Part shown: in pieces, positions 23,160 through 25,781 of the stretch
Numbering within the stretch: position 1 is the stretch's first letter
Layout: every line of letters starts with the position of its first letter
DNA from: an uncultured Burkholderiales bacterium
Lineage (GTDB): Bacteria > Pseudomonadota > Gammaproteobacteria > Burkholderiales > Burkholderiaceae_C
Length of the DNA stretch: 25,781 bases
Direction of reading: 5' to 3'
Assembly: GCA_903887655.1 (NCBI GenBank)
Contig: CAISQQ010000127.1
Span: 1 to 25,781, forward strand
Made by a program: the position numbers and the translations under genes
The notes under the pieces: generated by a model
What the model saw: only the letters and a program-made list of their open reading frames with translations
The model's database searches: none
What the model was told of the DNA's origin: nothing

Positions 23160-24122
23160 ATGAGCAATTCCATCATGGCCCAGACCAAGCGCGCAGGCAT
23201 CTTGGCGGTTCATTCACTGGATGAACATGTCTTGAGTGTGCCCAACTTGGAGGATGCGAGGGCTTTTTACACCGACTTTGGTCTCGAGGTGAAAGACCAC
23301 AACGGAGGCCTTGCACTTTACGCCTACAACAACCCGCAGCGCTACGCGCGGCTCGTCCTTGGCGAAAAAAAACGCCTTTTGTGGCTGAGCTTTGGTGTGT
23401 ACGCCGAGGACTTCGAGCCATTTGTCCAGCACCTGGCGTCCAAGGGGATTGAACGCATCCCTTCTCCTGACCCCGAGAGCCCAGGCGGGCTTTGGATACG
23501 CTCCAATGACGGCTTTCCGGTGCAAATCAAAGTCGCCCCCAAGTCCTCCCCTTCAGCGCAAAGTCCTCGGGTATTTGAGCCCGAGTGCAGCGGTCAAGGC
23601 CGCGCGCCAGCGAGCTCGCGCGCCCCGAAGGTCCACCCCCTCTACCTGTCTCACACTTTGGTCTTCACCAAGAGTGTCAGTGAATCTTTGGATTTTTACC
23701 ATGGGGTCTTGGGCCTCAAACTCTCGGACTCATCGGGTGAGGACCCCATGGCCATCGCCTTCATGCACTCACCCCACGGCAGTGATCACCATTTGCTGGC
23801 CTTTTTGATCTCCGAGGATTATGGCTTTCACCACAGCTCCTGGGCGGTGAACTCGATTGACCAAGTCGGCCTGGGCATGAAACAAATGAGCGAGAAAGGA
23901 CACACCTATGGCTGGGGTGTGGGCCGCCATGTGCTCGGGTCGAATTACTTTCGCTACACAAGGGACCCTTGGGGCAGCTATGTGGAGTACTCTTACGACA
24001 TTGATTTTGTGCCGCACGACCTCAATTGGCCGGCCCAAAACCATCCACCCCCAGACTCCTTTTATCTCTGGGGGCCTGAAGTGCCAGAAGGATTTGGCAC
24101 CAATTTTGAAGCGCAGCATTGA
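23160..24122 (+). CDS. Two-domain VOC protein, extradiol-dioxygenase type
   Basis: A 320-residue protein with two vicinal-oxygen-chelate modules (about residues 18-125 and 160-285) joined by a Ser/Pro-rich linker. The C-terminal module has the expected metal ligands of type I extradiol dioxygenases: H165 in LSHTLVF, H224 or H225 in HHSSW, and E276 in YVEYSYD, with GWGVGRHVLGSN before the last. The N-terminal module is the usual degenerate partner. An Fe(II)-dependent ring-cleaving dioxygenase is the best guess, but glyoxalase-like enzymes share the fold and no catabolic neighbours reveal a substrate. GGGGAG lies 9 bases before the ATG. A hairpin-poor, G-rich stretch follows the stop (GGCTGGG-like repeats, 24128-24148). 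Confidence 0.8.
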   Translation: MSNSIMAQTKRAGILAVHSLDEHVLSVPNLEDARAFYTDFGLEVKDHNGGLALYAYNNPQRYARLVLGEKKRLLWLSFGVYAEDFEPFVQHLASKGIERIPSPDPESPGGLWIRSNDGFPVQIKVAPKSSPSAQSPRVFEPECSGQGRAPASSRAPKVHPLYLSHTLVFTKSVSESLDFYHGVLGLKLSDSSGEDPMAIAFMHSPHGSDHHLLAFLISEDYGFHHSSWAVNSIDQVGLGMKQMSEKGHTYGWGVGRHVLGSNYFRYTRDPWGSYVEYSYDIDFVPHDLNWPAQNHPPPDSFYLWGPEVPEGFGTNFEAQH

Positions 24123-24194
24123 AGCCTGGAGGCTGGGGCTGGGGCTGGTTTCAACGGCATGAACCCAATCCCTCCCTCACACAGCTAAACGCTC

Positions 24195-24209
24195 GGTGTG
24201 CGAGACACC
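24195..24209. terminator. Weak hairpin between convergent genes
   Basis: GGTGT-GCGAG-ACACC lies between the dioxygenase-type gene and the convergent 405-residue gene. The stem is only 5 bp and has no T-run, so its role as a terminator is doubtful. Confidence 0.2.
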
Positions 24210-24233
24210 TCCAATCGGGTCTTGCTGGCGAAC

Positions 24234-25451
24234 TTACTCGACCACCACTCGGGGGGTTTTCTCAACCACATCCAAGCGTTGATTGACGTGGGCAACGCTT
24301 TTACGAATCGCATTCACACGCCCACTGAAGTCCTCAGACTTGCGCTGTTTTTCCTCCATGAGGGCATTGCGAATTTCCAACATTTGCGCGCGTTTGGCAC
24401 TCACGCCTGGAGACTCTACCACCGCCTTGGGCGCAGGTGTTGCCAATAGGGCTTGCTCTGCGGGCTCGGCTGAGAGGGGGCTGGCGTCTTGCAGCGGCTT
24501 CAAGGCCTGAGCGCTCTGAGCAACCGACGCCAAGACTTGTTCGGTCAGTGGGGCGTGCAGGGCCAACACCGAGGCCTGGTTTTGAGCCCCAGTCGAGTCC
24601 TCGGGCAAAGTTTGCACATGAGGGTCGGGCGCTGACTCATCGACAGCCTCGCGATGCTCTGTCTGAAGGTCGGGGGTGAAACGGGCTTGATGGGGAGCCC
24701 TGAGCGGGTCGTCGAACTTGGACGTGGGAGAGCGCTCTGTGTCTTGATCAATCGAGAACCGGTTGGGTTCATCAGGCGCATCGGGCATCAAGACTTGGAG
24801 ATTGTCCTCGGGACGATCGTGCTCCAACTTGGCCACATTGTCCTGGGCTTTGGGATCGTCGAGGAGCACCGGGTTGGAGCGGTTTTGTTTGATGAGGATC
24901 TTGACCTTCTCGGGGGTATCGGGGTGCTCCATGATGAGTTTGACCACCGCCTGGACCGAATGCTCAACAGGTATCTCAATGGCGTTCTTCGACCCTGCTT
25001 CATCTTTGGCAAGCTTGGGGGTGTTCGACGATGAAGCCTGCACCTCGATCTTCAAGGTGTTGTCCAAAGTCGAGGGGGCGTCGAGCAGCACGTGATTGGG
25101 GCCCTGGGCACCGGGCGAGACAAAACCCACGGGTGGCGTCAAGCTGGGCAAAGACTCCTCGAGCTGGATCAAATTCGCAGGATTCGCCGCATCCGCTACC
25201 AAGGTGTTGTTGGTTGAGACCGAAGTGGAGTCGCTCACCAACTGATCGGGGCTGGGTGTCTCAGGGGGGGCCAGGTGCGACTCGTCTTTGGGGGCTTCGT
25301 TGTTGAAGTCAAACGCCATGTCACGCTGCTGACCACTGGCTTGGCCAGGCAAAACGCCATTTTTCTTGCCCCCCGCATTCAAGGAACCTGCGGAGACCTC
25401 CACCTTAAAAGGAGCGTTGCTGCGGATGATGGGGGGGTTTTTGGAGCTCAT
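24234..25451 (-). CDS. Unrecognised, probably disordered acidic 405-residue protein
   Basis: No family was recognised. The protein is rich in Pro, Ala, Ser, Asp, Glu and Gln, has no signal peptide, no membrane segment and no cysteine, and is probably largely unstructured. A motif occurs twice: PNHVLLDAPSTLDN around residues 118-131 and NPVLLDDPKAQDN around 193-205, each followed by a Lys-Leu/Ile-Glu stretch; a shorter relative, LQVLMPDAPDEPN, follows the second. Residues 350-400 (KRAQMLEIRNALMEEKQRK onward) look like a coiled coil with heptad spacing. This layout suits a scaffold or adaptor protein. The ATG is preceded by two GAGGTT copies. Codon use resembles the neighbours, so it is not an obvious recent import. 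Confidence 0.7.
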   Translation of the reverse strand: MSSKNPPIIRSNAPFKVEVSAGSLNAGGKKNGVLPGQASGQQRDMAFDFNNEAPKDESHLAPPETPSPDQLVSDSTSVSTNNTLVADAANPANLIQLEESLPSLTPPVGFVSPGAQGPNHVLLDAPSTLDNTLKIEVQASSSNTPKLAKDEAGSKNAIEIPVEHSVQAVVKLIMEHPDTPEKVKILIKQNRSNPVLLDDPKAQDNVAKLEHDRPEDNLQVLMPDAPDEPNRFSIDQDTERSPTSKFDDPLRAPHQARFTPDLQTEHREAVDESAPDPHVQTLPEDSTGAQNQASVLALHAPLTEQVLASVAQSAQALKPLQDASPLSAEPAEQALLATPAPKAVVESPGVSAKRAQMLEIRNALMEEKQRKSEDFSGRVNAIRKSVAHVNQRLDVVEKTPRVVVE

Positions 25452-25517
25452 GAAACCTCAACCTCATTGAGGGAAATACTGTCTTGAAATCATTGTCTTA
25501 GAAAAATCGCGACAAAG

Positions 25518-25541
25518 GTGGTTTTTCATGATAAATACCAC
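25518..25541. promoter_or_regulatory. Imperfect inverted repeat, 9-bp arms
   Basis: GTGGTTTTT and AAATACCAC (8 of 9 positions pair) flank CATGAT. It is about 70 bp upstream of the 405-residue gene and could be an operator. Confidence 0.35.
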
Positions 25542-25602
25542 TCCTGTTGACGCTTGGAGCATGTCCTCGAGAGGCCGGGAAACCATGCACCCACGACAAA
25601 AA

Positions 25603-25626
25603 GGGGACGACGTCAGGCGTCGCCCC
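25603..25626 (-). terminator. Rho-independent terminator of the right-edge gene
   Basis: On the minus strand GGGGCGACG pairs with CGTCG-T-CCCC (one bulge) around CCTGA, and the stem is followed at once by TTTTTG. This is a strong terminator shape, 56 bp beyond the stop codon at 25682. Confidence 0.8.
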
Positions 25627-25633
25627 CACCTGC

Positions 25634-25667
25634 AACTCCGCTGCGACCCCCATCGCAGCGCAGAGTT
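25634..25667 (-). terminator. Additional long hairpin just before the terminator
   Basis: CGCTGCGA (25639-25646) pairs with TCGCAGCG (25653-25660), and outer arms AACTC and GAGTT extend the stem past a two-base bulge. It starts about 15 bases after the stop codon on the minus strand, upstream of the T-run hairpin, giving a double-hairpin transcript end. Confidence 0.65.
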
Positions 25668-25681
25668 AAAAAACCGCAGCT

Positions 25682-25781
25682 TTACTCCTCGATCTCGTCC
25701 ATGCCTTGAATTTCCATCACGGCAATCTCCGCATACTGCACCGCATTGAGTTGATGGCGGTAAGCCATGAAGGCATGCATA
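25682..25781 (-). CDS. 3' end of an unrecognised gene (32 codons visible)
   Basis: A minus-strand frame is open from the right edge to a TAA at 25682-25684. The visible 32 residues read ...FMAYRHQLNAVQYAEIAV and end in an acidic MDEIEE tail. Two hairpins and a T-run follow at once, which supports a real gene end. Nothing identifies the family. Confidence 0.65.
   Translation of the reverse strand, partial: MHAFMAYRHQLNAVQYAEIAVMEIQGMDEIEE

Larger units (their letters stand above)
25452..25681. other. Intergenic region upstream of the 405-residue gene
   Basis: It holds the expected minus-strand promoter, though no convincing box pair is seen; a direct repeat TGTCTT (25480-25485 and 25494-25499) and the inverted repeat at 25518-25541 are possible regulatory elements. 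The right end carries the terminator of the next minus-strand gene. An ORF on the plus strand here (25528-25749) runs through the terminator hairpins and is not believed. Confidence 0.5.

Noticed and set aside
25528..25749. Plus-strand frame at the right end
   Set aside because: It runs through two terminator hairpins and the end of a minus-strand gene and has no protein-like character.

Overview
The window reads as chromosomal DNA of a betaproteobacterium, most likely Burkholderiales of a Comamonadaceae-like type. This rests on gene content (tauE-type exporter, one-piece sulfite reductase, DUF934 protein, APS reductase and cysDN; FdxA; a TorF-type porin; ThiE with the long N-terminal extension seen in Burkholderiales) and on GC-rich codon use with very frequent TTG for leucine. 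Species cannot be named from the sequence. No tRNA, rRNA, CRISPR array, insertion sequence or phage gene was seen.

Layout. (1) 1-1197, the 3' part of a MnmC-type tRNA-modification oxidoreductase, open at the left edge. (2) 1267-7826, a plus-strand sulfate-assimilation cluster: sulfite exporter, sulfite reductase, DUF934 protein, APS reductase, cysD, cysN. A perfect LysR-type dyad lies just upstream. There is no cysC or cysJ, which fits direct APS reduction and a ferredoxin-type electron donor. (3) 7958-9737, a seven-iron ferredoxin and a ferredoxin-NADP reductase, which could supply those electrons. (4) Minus strand 9912-12861, a small outer-membrane porin with a clear terminator and a TpsB/FhaC-type secretion pore with no TpsA partner in the window. 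(5) 12975-17842, thiamine genes: thiD on the minus strand, broken by an in-frame TAG, and divergent thiO-thiS-thiG-thiE on the plus strand. (6) 18029-18835, a membrane-anchored DUF218/YdcF protein. (7) Minus strand 18877-22077, a SAM methyltransferase with a good sigma70 promoter, followed by a large fusion of a beta-hydroxyacid dehydrogenase and a class III aminotransferase. (8) 22441-24122, a FlaG-like small protein and a two-domain extradiol-dioxygenase/glyoxalase-type protein. (9) Minus strand 24234-25451, an unrecognised, probably disordered 405-residue protein, and at the right edge the last 32 codons of another minus-strand gene followed by a double hairpin terminator.

The points most worth a second look are the dehydrogenase-aminotransferase fusion, which could convert a beta-hydroxy acid to a beta-amino acid in one polypeptide; the amber codon that removes the catalytic loop of ThiD while the rest of the thiazole branch is intact; and a recurring pattern of 9-bp, frame-preserving tandem repeats inserted into otherwise conserved enzymes. 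Many genes start without a visible Shine-Dalgarno sequence and some seem to use TTG, so several start positions are uncertain.
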